Shown here: positions 45,221 through 57,942 of the stretch, one piece after another
Position numbering within the stretch: position 1 is the first letter of the stretch
Layout of the letters: the number at the start of each line of letters is the position of its first letter
Assembly: GCA_963383645.1 (NCBI GenBank)
Contig: OY726567.1
Span: 63,643,234-63,707,233, forward strand
DNA length: 64,000 nucleotides
Reading direction: 5' to 3'
Source: Muscardinus avellanarius
Taxonomy: Eukaryota > Chordata > Mammalia > Rodentia > Gliridae
The notes under the pieces: model-generated
What the model saw: the letters and a program-made list of their open reading frames with translations, nothing else
Database searches by the model: none
What the model was told of the DNA's origin: nothing
Position numbers and translations under genes: made by a program

Positions 45221-46141
45221 TTACGTGGGTTTTTTATTGCTTCTGAAGATAAAGCACAGCCTGAAAGTCTTGGAATTACCACTCATGAACAGAAAAGGGC
45301 TGACAGTTGGGAAGCATCCAGCAACGATGGCAGCTGTGTACACCAGGAACCCATTAGGACTAAAAAATATAGTAAAACATGCTTGAAAGATGATGGAAAG
45401 TGTGTAGAAACAGACAAAGGTGCTCACCAGGAGAAGGATGGTTTTAGTAGCTCTGGTCTCCGGGGAGGATCTGGGGGAAGTGGTCTTATGAATGTGTCGC
45501 ATTTTCTGCTTGTGCCTGTACAGGATGAAAACCATGGAGCTGCTGGCCCAGAGCATGAGCCCCACACACACCACATCAGGGAAGAATAGCAACACTGCAA
45601 AGAGTGTGTCTGTGTTTTTGTCAAGACGAATAGCAGAACAGTATCCCAAATCCTTTAGGTTTGTGGTGTTTTTGTTGTTCCATTTTACAGTTATACACTT
45701 AATTATAGGACTATTTACAAGAATGCACAGGATCCAGTTCAGGTGCAAGGATATGCTAATGTACCTGGGAGCCTTCACTTTAAGCTCTGCCCACCTGGAG
45801 ACCCCGGGGCTGATGGTAATAGCCTGCAATACACTCAAGAGGCAAGTGTTGCCAATGGACACACTCCTGCCCACTCTGTGAAAGTAGAAAATTAGTTTGC
45901 ATCCAATGTCACTGAGGAAATCTTTCAAACCCAAAGCCTCCATTGTCTGGGGAATTCCTTTACACAGGAGAGTTAAGATGTTGGCTACAATCAAGTGGCC
46001 AAGAATGAAGTCCGTGGGCTTTAACCTGCAGCCAGTGAAGTAAAGGAACAGGTGATGGTGGAGAAGAAAGGAATTTCCCAGAATTCCGAGCACAGTCTGG
46101 GACAGGAAGACCATTCCTACAGCCACATCCGTGGCTTCCAT
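45221..46141 (-). CDS. vomeronasal type-1 receptor, intact, single coding exon
   Basis: A 306-residue seven-transmembrane receptor of the V1R family, which detects pheromone-type ligands in vomeronasal neurons through Gi2-type signalling (family knowledge). The ATG at 46141 is preferred over upstream in-frame non-ATG codons because V1Rs start just before a motif like AVGMVFLSQTVLGILGN. Membrane segments lie at about residues 7-33, 46-66, 80-107, 126-146, 178-206, 233-255 and 264-288. Family signatures are FHRVGRSVSIGNTCLLSVLQ at 88-107, followed by AITISP, and C81/C168 as the likely disulfide pair. N158 is a glycosylation site. The frame has no stop or frameshift. The coding part of V1R genes is usually intronless, as here. 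Upstream non-coding exons are likely but not identified. Exact orthology is unknown. Confidence 0.94.
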   Translation of the reverse strand: MEATDVAVGMVFLSQTVLGILGNSFLLHHHLFLYFTGCRLKPTDFILGHLIVANILTLLCKGIPQTMEALGLKDFLSDIGCKLIFYFHRVGRSVSIGNTCLLSVLQAITISPGVSRWAELKVKAPRYISISLHLNWILCILVNSPIIKCITVKWNNKNTTNLKDLGYCSAIRLDKNTDTLFAVLLFFPDVVCVGLMLWASSSMVFILYRHKQKMRHIHKTTSPRSSPETRATKTILLLVSTFVCFYTLSIIFQACFTIFFSPNGFLVYTAAIVAGCFPTVSPFLFMSGNSKTFRLCFIFRSNKKPT

Positions 46142-46274
46142 CTTGCCAGTTCTCTGCTGTCCCTGCCAGAGTGTTCTGCATAGAAGCACGGGGCCCAGGC
46201 TGCCTGTGTCCTGTCAATAGAAATTCAGCATTCTCCACTCATCATAGTACTTCTGTGAAGGTCGACTTAATGTT

Positions 46275-46465
46275 TCTTTGGTTGTTTTGGTACTGGAGAT
46301 AGAAATCAGGGGCATTATACCTTTGAGCTAAACTCTAGCCCTTCTTGTTTTTTATTTTGAAATAGGATCTCACTAAATTGCTGAGAGTCTGAAACCTGTG
46401 ATCTTCCTGTCTCAGCTTCACAAGTACTGGGATTATAGTAGTGTGACACTATGCCAAGCTATATT
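46275..46465 (-). repeat. diverged B1-dID-type SINE just upstream of the receptor gene
   Basis: TTGGTACTGGAGATAGAAAT at the start and GTAGTGTGACACTATGCCAA at the end. It lies about 130 bp upstream of the receptor start codon. Confidence 0.75.
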
Positions 46466-47064
46466 GCTTCTTTTACTAGGAGTTTTCTAAGGGCTTCTAT
46501 GACTTTACAAAAATCTCGAATATGTATAAATCCCTGTATTTAAGACCAAACACACGGAAATTGCCTGCATCTTCACAGTCTTGAGACAGGTACTGCTGTA
46601 ACCTTGTGTAACAATGAGGATGACTCGGGCACACAGAGTATGAATTTATGTCTAAATTCATACTCTGATGATGCTAATGGTAGATCTTGAAACTAGCTGA
46701 GCGGCTACAGGGAGTACAGTGGCCACAACACTTCCCTAAATGCAAGTTAACTGAGTTCTTCAAGCAAATCTGTTCCAAATTTAGTTTTTATTTTCTATGT
46801 TACTATTATCTTTCAACGGGTGATATTTTATATGTTTCTGGAACAAATTTCAATTTTCTTGTAAAGATTTATTCTATAGGCCAACATCAATTCTGAGGGA
46901 AGATTTAGATAGTTTAGTAAATATAGATGCCCAAGGCAGCTGCCCCTGACAGGTTCTGTGCAAGGAGGCCATGGGCTCCATATCATGAGACCTACGATGT
47001 GACTTACCCTGGTTCATGTTAGCAACCAAACACGATGCCACCAATCACAAGAACATAACACACA

Positions 47065-47285
47065 GCCGGGCGTGGTGGCGCACGCTTGTAATCCCAGCAT
47101 TTGGGAGGCTGAGACTGGAGGATCGCGGTTCACGGACAGCCTCAGCTACTTAGTGAGGCCCTCTGCAATTCAGTGAGACCCAGTTTCAAAATAAAGAATA
47201 AAAAAATAGGGCGGGGGGTGTAGCTCGAAGATAGAATGCCCCTGGGTTCCACTCCCAGACCTGCAAAAGAAAAAAAAAAAGAAAA
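47065..47285 (+). repeat. B1-dID-type SINE
   Basis: AGCCGGGCGTGGTGGCGCAC head, GGTGTAGCTCGAAGATAGAA tail and an A-rich end. Confidence 0.92.
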
Positions 47286-47499
47286 AAAAGAACATAACAC
47301 ACAAAAATGTAGTAAGAGTGTATCATAGAAACAAGATTATTGCTAATTTCTGATGATACTGTTAGTAAAGAAACAAGATTGGTGAATGATACAATAAGAG
47401 CAATATATACACACTGGCATATGCATAGGTTTGTGCATTTAAAATATTGTAGTAGTAGATAAGACTGCCCATTCAGGGTGTTATGTTCATAGGAAACTC

Positions 47500-48045
47500 A
47501 CAGTAACCAAAATATGGAACCAGCCTAGATGTCTGTCAACAGATGAATGGATTATGAAATGAATGGCATAGATACACAATGGAATTTTACTCTGCCATAA
47601 AAAACAAAATTATGTCATTTGCAGGAAAATGGATAGATATAGTGAATATTACGCTAAGTGAGATTAGCCAGTCACAAAAAAAGGTCATGTTTTCACTCAT
47701 AAGCAAGTAGAAGGTAGAGAGAAACTAGGACACAAAGATGACTTCAGATAAATCAGGAGAGTTAGGAGGAGGATAGTAGAAGGGAATTTGGGGAGGGAGA
47801 TGGGGAGGTGAAAGGAGAGATTTGATGATGAAAGCAGTTCAAATAATCCTATGTTCCTGTATGAAGATATCAATATCAATATTACTGTTATGTATGGGGA
47901 GGAGGGAGAAGCGGGGTGAGACCTAGAGATAAACGCAACAGGTGCTGTTGTGTATGTATGTATGTTTCTATCACTCGGAACCTCACTGTAATGGATAATT
48001 ACAATGCACCAATAGAACAAAATAAAAATAAATATATGTGTGTAT
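47500..48045 (+). repeat. LINE-1 3' end
   Basis: CCTAGATGTCTGTCAACAGA, TGGAATTTTACTCTGCCATA and a G-rich polypurine stretch lead to TTACAATGCACCAATAGAAC and an A-rich tail. Confidence 0.85.
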
Positions 48046-48316
48046 GGAAATAATACACTGATTAAATGCACTATTTAACTATGATTAAATGTACATATTT
48101 AATAGATTTTATTGTTTGGAGGAAATTTTAAGAAGAATGTGAAAAGATTTTCCATATGCCACTGTATAATCACAGCCTCTTCCACAATCAGATTCCTACG
48201 CCAAATGGTGTTTATGTTACAATGAGGAGATATTTGTATACAAGGAAAACAGGTGTATCTGACAGGTGGTGTGGAAGCCTGTGATAGTTATCTTAACTTT
48301 TCCTTAAGTTTCTTAC

Positions 48317-48492
48317 CGGTTTTCAAAGTAAATAGCCTCACCATAATCATAGACCACTAATGTTTTCAGAATTGCAACAATTTTCATCTTTGCTAACTGC
48401 ATGGCATCCAGAGTTCGAGAAAACATTCTACTCAGGCCAACATCATCCAGAACACTTTGTACACAGGACTGGATGATTGCTACAAATTCTCC
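48317..48492 (-). other. orphan exon-like open segment, family not recognised
   Basis: On the minus strand an AG at 48494-48493 is followed by 176 nt open in one frame (58 codons plus two bases), then the donor CG/GTAAGA. The frame begins GEFVAIIQSCVQSVLDDVGL and ends LVVYDYGEAIYFEN. The amino-acid mix is protein-like rather than repeat-like. I do not recognise the family. A codon upstream in the same frame is a stop, which supports the AG as a border or means a decayed copy. Confidence 0.35.
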
Positions 48493-48584
48493 CTACTCTT
48501 TACAACATGTGTAGGGAGATTATAAATTCAGCTCTATAAATCCTGAAGATTCAGGCTAGGATCGCTGCAAAGGAGGCTGATCAA

Positions 48585-49110
48585 CAGATTTTTCTATTGG
48601 TGCACTTTAATTATACATCACAGTGAGGTTCAAAGTCATACAAACATTCACACAGATCTTACATTTCCCTTCAGGTCCCACCCCACTCCCTCCCTCCCTT
48701 ACATAACAGTGAGCTTAATTGTGAAACTTCCACACACGAAAGTAGCATAATTTGAACTGTTTCACTCATCAGTTCTTCTCTTCCCTTCCGTTTCCCCTCC
48801 TCCTCTCTCCTTACATTATCCCACTGGTCTTTCTCCTCAATTATTGAAAATCACTTTTGTTTTCTATTTTCTCTCTAGCTTCCACAAGATGATAGGAAAC
48901 ATATGACTCTTTACTTTCTGAGACTAGCCTATCTCACTTAGCACAATATTCTCTAATTTCATCCATGTTTGTGCAAATGACATGATTTTGTTCTTTCTGG
49001 CTGGATAAAATTCCATTCACCTGTTGATGGGACTTCTAGGCTGGCTCTATAATTTGGCTCTATAATTTGGCTGCTGTGAATTGTGCTGCCATAAACATGA
49101 ATGTGCATGT
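48585..49110 (-). repeat. LINE-1 3' end, inverted
   Basis: CTATTGGTGCACTTTAATTA at the left edge, then CTTAGCACAATATTCTCTAA and TGGATAAAATTCCATTCACC. This is the reverse of the L1 3' end at 47500-48045. Confidence 0.85.
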
Positions 49111-50690
49111 ATCACTACATTCTCACACACCTTGAAAATCAGATTTCCTTTCCACTTACACCAAATCCCAGCAATAAAGTCAGTAAGAACCACATGAGGT
49201 TACATTAGGAGACATCAGGGAGTGGTGCTGAGTCTGGGACTCCATTTCTCTTTACTGTCTGAACCCAATCTGCAGGAATTTTTTTACACCTCTTGTATGG
49301 CTCCGGTGAATGCCAACGTTGAATAACATAGCTGAATACTGTGTTCAATCTAACTTCCCCTTTTCTTCTTTTTTCCCAAACCATAATTTTATATAGTGTT
49401 TGATGAAACATTCAGTTCACAAAACAATCTAATTAGCAAAAAACTCTACAAAATACCTTCTGACAGTATAGTTTGATACATGTCATGATTTACATAGTCA
49501 ACTATTTATTTTCTATTCTACTAGAAGAGAAATGTTACACGATGGAACTTTTATATAACATTATTTCATTTGCAACAGAGACATCCTTGTAATCACAATT
49601 CATTGGTGATGTTAAAATATACAAATTGAATTTCAGATTCTTTGTAAATATAGGAAACACAACTATATTTAAACTTGCCAGTTAGCTCTTTATCAGTATT
49701 ACTTGTTTAGTTCTATTTTATCATTATAAAATTTATATATAAGCACAAAAATTGACATTAGTGCTACTGTACACCTTTGGACATAAGTGACTAATATTGC
49801 CTCCTGCAGAATAAGGGCATCTGTATTGTAAAGGAATAATTAAAGTACTGTCTTACCTATATCTTCCTATCAGTAGTGGCTAAATAGCACAGGACTTCAC
49901 CAAGACTCACCAATTTTCTCATTTTATCTTGATATTCACTAAATAAAATCTGTTTTGAGAACAATGAATATAAGAAAAGAAAGATTTTCTTATAAAATTC
50001 CTATAAAATAATTTTTATAATGGCCACCTCTAATTTATACATTGAAGGGCATACAAATGTCTCTGTGTTCCTTGGTACTTACCATGACTAGCATATCTAT
50101 TACTAACCTCCCCTCTTCTGATAGGATCACTTACCAAATCTCTTGAAACGGGTTTTCCTTCAGATACTGCTTCTTTTAGACTAAAAGTGAAGATACTCAC
50201 GAACCTCCGTCTCTTTGCCAGGATGCTGAACGCAGTGTGATGTTCTCTCTAAGCAGGACACGTACTGGAGTGAGGCAGCCACTGCCTGAGATATAGGGCT
50301 GAGGCTCAGTGATCTCACTACCCCTCGGACCTGCAATTACCATTGCTCCTGTAGTAGCAGTGCAGACTTGGGGAGATGAGAACATTTCTGAAAAATATTT
50401 CCCAGATGGCAATTATCAAAAACAATTATAAGTTTCTTGCTAGCATCTCTTAAGAGTATGTGGAGTGTTTGGAGAGACTCTTACTTATCCATGATCCCTG
50501 GAGGCAGACAGGATCCCCCATGGAGGGAGAAAGTAGAAAATACTGAAGTCTGACATGTAACAGACTGGCAGTGAGCTAGACACATCCCTTTGTATTCCTT
50601 GCTTCCTTGAGACATTTTCCACCCCAAATATAGTTCTTCCTATTCTTCATTTCACTGAGTGGCACTATCATTTAAGCTATTAGTAGAAAA
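49110..50690. other. intergenic stretch, no gene recognised
   Basis: AT-rich. A less AT-rich block at 50190-50400 (minus) is open, but no family was identified. Confidence 0.4.
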
Positions 50691-50721
50691 ATGTGATTAT
50701 ACAAAATACCTGGGAAGAATT

Positions 50722-50723
<2 letters not shown>

Positions 50724-50763
<40 letters not shown>
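50724..50763. repeat. (CA)n microsatellite
   Basis: An uninterrupted CA run of about 40 bp. Confidence 0.95.
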
Positions 50764-50765
<2 letters not shown>

Positions 50766-51052
50766 ATATGATGCCAATAGTTCACATTAGACACTATTAC
50801 ACTCATCTGCACAAATACCAGTCCCTTGATTTGAACTCATCTGCACAATTGATGCCAATCAATGCTGACATTGTTTCTTGTGAAAGTAAAAATTTTATTT
50901 TTATTGATTTCTGAATGTATAGTTCAATTTAATGCCTTTATATTTTGATCCAATATATGGCAATGAATCTCCGCATGCTGTAACAATTAGTATTATTTTT
51001 TAAATGGGGATGTAACACTAACAGCTGCTACCTATAAAATAAAGCACACAAG

Positions 51053-51268
51053 CCGGGCGTGGTGGCGCATGCTTGTAATCCCAGCATTTGGGAGGCTGAG
51101 ACTGGAGGACCGCGGTTCGCGGACAGCCTCAGCTACTTAGTGAGGCCCTCTGTGATTCAGTTAGACCCGGTTTCAAAATAAAGAATAAAAAATAGGGCTG
51201 GAGGTGTAGCTCGGAGATTGAATGTCCCGGGTTCCATCCCCAGACCTGCAAAAAAAAAAAAAAAAAAA
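51053..51268 (+). repeat. B1-dID-type SINE
   Basis: AGCCGGGCGTGGTGGCGCAT head, GGTGTAGCTCGGAGATTGAA tail and a poly(A) end. Confidence 0.92.
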
Positions 51269-51786
51269 GCACACAATTATTTTGGTGGTTTTACAAATTG
51301 TTTTTTCCAGGTGAAAAGACTACAAAAATTATTAAAAATTAGAGAACACTGAGAATATATTAAAGTTTGACATCTTTATAGTATTTCCATTTTACCCTGA
51401 AAGTTAACTTAAAAAATATGACCTTATTGGAAGAGGTCATCTTGCTGATATTATAAAAAAAATTAGGTGAGTGCAAGAAATAGTATCACTGATATGCAGG
51501 ATTTTTGCAAATAGTTTTCTCCCCAAATAATTAGAAAAATGTCAAAGATTTAAAACAAATGTAGTGGTCCCTAAACTATTTTGAAGGCAGGTAGCTTAGT
51601 CTAAGCTAAAATATTTTTTCACTTATAGTAATCATCCTCCCCTCAAATGCCCTTTTAAAAAAATGCATGAAACAGTACAATAGCAATGATCAAAGCACAA
51701 ACTGTATTTTCAAGAACAGAAAAACTCTAGTGCTCAAAGATAGTAGAAAGCAGATTTCTTTGGGGATATCAATTAGTCTATTTTCA

Positions 51787-52758
<972 letters not shown>

Positions 52759-53009
52759 GGTGGGCGCCGCTGCAACTCGCTGGGGCTTGACTTCCCATCA
52801 CACAGCCAGTACCCAGCCACCAGGGCTGCCTGGGGAGGGGGGGGACCAATGCTGAAATTTTATAGGAAAAATATACTCACCAATCTTGACCCCATTTAGT
52901 GAGAGGAGGGAGAAACAGAAAAAAAAATGTCCATATAAGGAACAGAGAAGTTTATTTTCTTTTCTCTTTTTTCTAATTTTTCAACTCCTTTTTTTCTCTT
53001 TAGTTTTTT

Positions 53010-53085
53010 CATTGTTGTTGGAGATTGAAAACAGAACCTTTTGCATGCTGGGCAAGTCTCTACCACTGACCTACAACTTTCGTCC
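53010..53085 (-). repeat. ID-type tRNA-derived SINE
   Basis: GTTGGAGATTGAAAACAGAA, CTTTTGCATGCTGGGCAAGT and CTACCACTGACCTACA match a reversed ID core. Confidence 0.75.
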
Positions 53086-53127
53086 TCTTAAGATCCTGAG
53101 ATACAAATACTTTGCGTTTTTCTCTTT

Positions 53128-53203
53128 ATTTTAGGTGTTGGGGATTTAACCCAGAGCCTTGTGCATGCTAAGCAAGTACTCTACCACTGAGACTAGACCT
53201 ATA
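53128..53203 (-). repeat. ID-type tRNA-derived SINE
   Basis: GGTGTTGGGGATTTAACCCA, CTTGTGCATGCTAAGCAAGT and CTCTACCACTGAG match a reversed ID core closely. Confidence 0.85.
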
Positions 53204-53394
53204 GATAAGGTTCTTAAAGAGTTCATTGGAAATGACAAGAGCAGGATCTGATGGCTTGGTCCACTGTCTTCATCAGATATGGTGCTACTAGTATTAATTC
53301 AAAAGCCTTAAGTGAAAACCAAAGAAAAGGAGCCTCTTCCATTATTTTCAATCCCTCCAAAAATATTTATAATATATGGCTTAAAATTTCTGTG

Positions 53395-53630
53395 AAGCCG
53401 GGCATGGTGGCGCACGCTTGTAATCCCCGCACTTGGAAGGCTGAGACAGGAGGATCGCACAGGATCGAAGCCAGGCTCAGCTAGTTAGTGAGGCTCTCAG
53501 CAACTTAGTGAGACCCTGTTTCCAAATAAAATATAAAATAGGTCTGGGAGTATACCCGGAGGTAGAAAGCCTCTGGGTTCCACCCCCAGTACCACCACCA
53601 AAAAAAAAAAAAAAAAAAAAAAAAAAATTC
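53395..53630 (+). repeat. B1-dID-type SINE
   Basis: GAAGCCGGGCATGGTGGCGC head, GGTTCCACCCCCAGTACCAC tail and a long poly(A). Confidence 0.92.
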
Positions 53631-53770
53631 AGCCTTATCACTCAAGGAAAGACCTATGGGGTATTTGAGGCAGTGGAAGTGGATTGGTATGAGACAGAGA
53701 GGTAAGAAAGAAGACAAAAAAGGGAGGTAGGAGGATCTTGGGATGATGATGTAATACAGGTAAAAAAAAG

Positions 53771-53990
53771 TAGCCGGGCGTGGTGGCGCACGCTTGTAAT
53801 CCCAGCATGAGGGAGACTGAGACCAGAGGATCGCGGTTCCCGGACAGCCTCAGCTACTTAGGGAGGCCTTCTGCAACTCAGTGAGACCCGGTTTCAAAAT
53901 AAAAAATAAAAAATAGGGCAGGGGCTGTAGCTCAGAGGTAAAATGCCCCTGGGTTCCATCCCCAGACCTGCCAAAAAAAAAAAAAAAAAA
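53771..53990 (+). repeat. B1-dID-type SINE
   Basis: GTAGCCGGGCGTGGTGGCGC head, GCTGTAGCTCAGAGGTAAAA tail and poly(A). Confidence 0.92.
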
Positions 53991-54059
53991 GTAAAGGAGA
54001 GAAAGTAAAGGGGAAGAAGGGGAAAGGTCATTGAATATCCAAAAGGAGTTAAAGTGCAT

Positions 54060-54740
54060 GGGTGGGCTTGAGCAGGCAAGGGGGCAAAGAGGTAAGGGAT
54101 ATGAAAAATTAGAGCCTACTTAATACTAAAGACGTAGGACATAAGGTCTCTCCTTTCATTGAAATACATTTTAAGGCCATATTTTATAAATATTTTTGGA
54201 GGGATTGAAAATAATGGAAATAAAGAGGCTCCTTGAGCTGGTGAGTCAGTGTGAAAAGTGGTCATAGTCAGCAGCTGGTAAAATTCACAGACAATTTAAC
54301 GTCTCTGAGTTGTTCATAAACATGGTTGACGAGAAGATGTGAATGCACAGGAGGTAGGATGCCCTAAGACAAACATAGAGTGTGGCAAACGAAGTAGAGT
54401 CTGGAGAGAGAGCATGAGCCTGGGCAGGAGAGAGACTAGATGTGGCAATGAGGGTGCTTGGGAGGGTAGTGGATTGAGACAGCTAATCAGCCTAGGAGAT
54501 CCAAGAACAGCAAAAGAAAGAGCAGAAAAAGCAAGTTAAAAGATGGGCACATCTAAATTTTAAGAAAAACAATTTGAAGATACACTTTTTACAGCAATGT
54601 GGTATAACTGAAAGGTATACAAAGACACCAAAGGAACCAAAGAAAGTGTCCTGATTCTCAAGTATACATTTACAGAATAGTAGGATGAAGAGAAATAATC
54701 CCAGGAGAAAAATGGAGAAAGATAAGGTTGTGCGTAATTT
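54060..54740. other. purine-rich intergenic stretch, no gene recognised
   Basis: Rich in G and A on the plus strand. No family was recognised. Confidence 0.4.
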
Positions 54741-54742
54741 AT

Positions 54743-54779
<37 letters not shown>
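54741..54779. repeat. (GTT)n microsatellite
   Basis: About 12 tandem GTT units. Confidence 0.95.
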
Positions 54780-54990
54780 GAGTTGAGGATGCCTGAGAGT
54801 TGAAGTTGGACACTTGGTTTTGTGGGTCATAGAGATCATGGGGAATGGACCAAGATATTGGAACTGGGAGTGGATATAAGACAAGAGGACGAGAGGCACT
54901 GATGATGGCACTTGAATGTGTAATGGAAGTGCTGGATAGAGGTTCAAAGGCCCCAGGAACAAAGGGGTGACTGTGAAGTCACAGGATCAA

Positions 54991-54992
<2 letters not shown>

Positions 54993-55035
<43 letters not shown>
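54993..55035. repeat. (GT)n microsatellite
   Basis: An uninterrupted GT run of about 43 bp. Confidence 0.95.
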
Positions 55036-55038
<3 letters not shown>

Positions 55039-55254
55039 ATAGGTGGAGAGTGGGTTCCTGGAGGTGAGAGTTGGTGGAGGTTCAGTGTATAGTTAAAGCT
55101 CACAGGGTGAAGGAATGCAGGGTTTGGGTCCACAAATATTAAAAAATGAGAAATGAAGCTGGGGATGAGGGAACTGACAGAGGGCAGATTAGAGGTCACC
55201 ATTTGATTTTCTAATTTATTCATTACTTTGTATAAATGATTACATCTCAATAGT

Positions 55255-55455
55255 TAGTTTTGTTTGTTTTGTGTAGTAGGAATTGTACCCAGGAACATTC
55301 TACCTCCCAGCTACACTCCCAGCCCTTTTTTATTTTTTATTTTGATACAAGGTCTTGCTAAGTTCCTGAGGCTCTCCTCGAATGTGTGATCCTCCTGTCT
55401 GTCTCCTAAGTACTGGGATTACAAATATGTACGACCACACCAAGATTGGTTAGTT
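55255..55455 (-). repeat. B1-dID-type SINE
   Basis: GTAGTAGGAATTGTACCCAG at the start and TACGACCACACCAAGATT at the end. Confidence 0.8.
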
Positions 55456-55844
55456 TTTCATCATAGATTCAGTGCCAAAACTTTTCTTTTTTTTTTTATA
55501 ATGCCTCTAAAAACTCTTATTGAGCATACAGTAGAGAATATAAGCTAAAATTTGGGCAAACAAAATTTGGCAGTATTTGTTTTCCTTATGGATACCTGGT
55601 TCATGATGTGATGTTGGTGGGTCTGGCAGGCAGTCTTTTTTATTGGTGTCTTGTGTTACAGATGTTGGAAAGTGGAGCCTGTCATCTGTATCTAAGCTTC
55701 TGTGTATTTACTGAAGAATTTTTTTCTTTGCATCAAAAAATTTAAATTCAATTACTAACATAACAGAAATACATTTCTAAAATACAACCCTTTAGATGGA
55801 GTGGCATCAGCAGGATGGCAGAAAAGGAGCTTTCTATCTTTGTG

Positions 55845-56035
55845 CGTGGGGTTTAATATGGATTAAACCCAGGAGCATTCTACCTCTGAGCTACACCTCC
55901 AGTGGTTTGTAATTTTATTTTAGAAACAGGGTCTTGCAAAGTTAAAGCATACTGTCTTTGAAACTGTGATCCTCCTTTCTCAGCCTCTCAAGTACTCGGA
56001 TGACAGGCATGGGCCACCATGCCTGATTAGAACTT
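55845..56035 (-). repeat. diverged B1-dID-type SINE
   Basis: GGATTAAACCCAGGAGCATT and CATGGGCCACCATGCCTGAT. Confidence 0.75.
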
Positions 56036-56639
56036 TCTACCATAATCTTTTGCAGAAAATTTGGTAGTCCCACCTATACCAAGCTGAGAAAGAGGACCTT
56101 TGTGAGAGTCTGGAAGTCCAAGGGAAAAGTTTCAGCACACAGAGCAAAAATTCAGAGAATAGCTGGATTTCAGGAGGTAAGAATTACATTTCCACTTTAC
56201 CTACATTCCATTTTTCCAGTCACTAGTCCCATAGGCCCACTATTTCTCTATGGAGCAATGTCAGAGGGTAGCATGTAAGCACCTGGCTGAGCGGGGTGCT
56301 ACTAAGAGGAACTCCTGACCCCTATTAAAATACTGAGGTTGTGTAAAGGCTGAGTGGTTGAGAGAGGCCAAGAGCAGGGATGAGAAGCTTTGTGTCCTTC
56401 TGGTCGCAGCACATACCAGTCTGCCACTAGCTGCCCCCAGGCACTCAGATGCTCCCCTATGCCCTTCCTTTCCCTGCCAGGGCATCACCTGAATGCTCCC
56501 CCATGGAGAGTAAGCACAAGCTTCTCTAGCAGACAGCTAGCTCTGCTGCAGGACTCAGAAAAGGCACATTAATCTCAGCCTTTCAGGACACTGTCCAAGG
56601 GGGATAAAGGGGAGGTGATCAGCACTGAGCCTGGCTTTA

Positions 56640-56750
56640 TATTGAGGTACAACTGACAAATACATTTGTATGCATTTAAGGTGTACAACTTGAGGATTTG
56701 GTATAAGTATATATTGTGGAATCATTGCCATTAGCAAAACTATCACTTGA
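56640..56750 (-). repeat. old LINE-1 fragment
   Basis: TTGAGGTACAACTGACAAAT and AAGGTGTACAACTTGAGGAT match an antisense old L1 3' region as recalled. Confidence 0.55.
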
Positions 56751-56759
56751 CGTGTGTGT

Positions 56760-56798
<39 letters not shown>
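56750..56798. repeat. (TG)n microsatellite
   Basis: TG run with one TATG interruption, followed by a GA/G-rich tail. Confidence 0.95.
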
Positions 56799-56804
<6 letters not shown>

Positions 56805-56854
56805 GGGGGGGGAGCAGTGATGAATAATCTTGGTAAATCTCAAGAATGCTAACA

Positions 56855-57040
56855 TAATGGAAATACCAATGCCTGTAATCCCAGTACTTGGGGGGCTGAG
56901 ACAGGAGAATCGTAGGTTCAAAGCCAGCCTCAGCAACATAGTGAGGCTCTAAGAAACCTATTCTTTCCAAATAAAGAAATAAAATTGGTCTGGGGGCATA
57001 TCTTGGAGATAGGATGCCTCTAGGTTCAATTCCCAGAAAT
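56855..57040 (+). repeat. B1-dID-type SINE, 5' truncated
   Basis: CAATGCCTGTAATCCCAGTA through CTAGGTTCAATTCCCAG. Confidence 0.82.
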
Positions 57041-57340
57041 GGTATTGCTGGATTATATGGTAGGTTCATTCCCATTCTTCTGGGGGTCCTCCACACTGTT
57101 TTTCCAAGTGGTTGCACTAATTTGCAATCTCACCAACAATGTATTAGAATTCCCACTTCTCTACATCCTTACCAGTATTTATTGTTGTTTGTGTTTTGAA
57201 TGATTGCCACTGTAGTTGGGGGTTAGGTGAAATCTCAGGGTAGTTTTGATTTGCATCTCTCTGATTGCTAATGATATTGATTCTTGTTCTCATTAATTGG
57301 CAGGGCTGCTATTTTTAATATTTTTATTTCAGATTCTGGT
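57040..57340 (-). repeat. LINE-1 3' region fragment
   Basis: GGTATTGCTGGATTATATGG, CCACACTGTTTTTCCAAGTG and GATTTGCATCTCTCTGATTG are typical antisense L1 text. Confidence 0.8.
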
Positions 57341-57649
57341 TGGTGTATGAAAATAATTGGTAGTGGATTTAATAATGACACTGGGTGCCTCTATTGCTGC
57401 TACCATCGCCTGAGAACAGTGGATTCCAGCTCCTTTGTTGTCCCAACTTGAACTCTCACCAGTAATTCTCCAAGGTCTCCTTCCAGGCCATTAACATGGG
57501 GCTGAGGGCGCCTCATTGTTCTCTCATATTTTGAGGCTCTACCTTCTTTGACTGAACAGCTACTGGTTCCTCTCCACCATGCAGGGGGCCACTTTGGGAC
57601 TATTAAGCCTTTAATCATGTGCACCAATATGATAACTTTTCTAATATAA

Positions 57650-57940
57650 TCATACATGCACATATCCCGTTGGCTCTCTTCCTGTAAAGAACTCTGACCA
57701 ATGCACCATTTCTTCTAGATTTTCAAATATATTGGCATATATGTTTCTGAAGTAGTTTCTGTGTTCTATGTGGTGTAAGCCAGTTTTTAAATTTTCTTCG
57801 GAATCCATTATTTGATTTATTGAGCTTTTCATTTCTACAAGTTCTGTTTGGTGCTTTTTCAGAAACTTTATCTCATTATTAAAACACTCTTCCATGTCTT
57901 GTATTTTCTTAGTTCATTCCCTAGCTTCTTTTAAAATTCA
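57650..57940 (-). repeat. LINE-1 ORF1 fragment
   Basis: On the minus strand an open frame contains EIKFLKKHQTELVEMKSSIN, resembling the coiled-coil region of L1 ORF1. It is short and lacks the rest of ORF1. Confidence 0.6.
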
Positions 57941-57942
57941 TT

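Noticed and set aside
45215..45881. Plus-strand open frames over the receptor gene
   Set aside because: They are antisense shadows of the intact V1R coding sequence.
46142..46189. A longer N-terminus for the V1R gene (16 extra residues)
   Set aside because: The extension begins at a GTG codon, while V1Rs begin at the ATG used here (46141).
53010..53203. tRNA genes
   Set aside because: The tRNA-like text is the reversed ID SINE core. No cloverleaf with intact arms was found.
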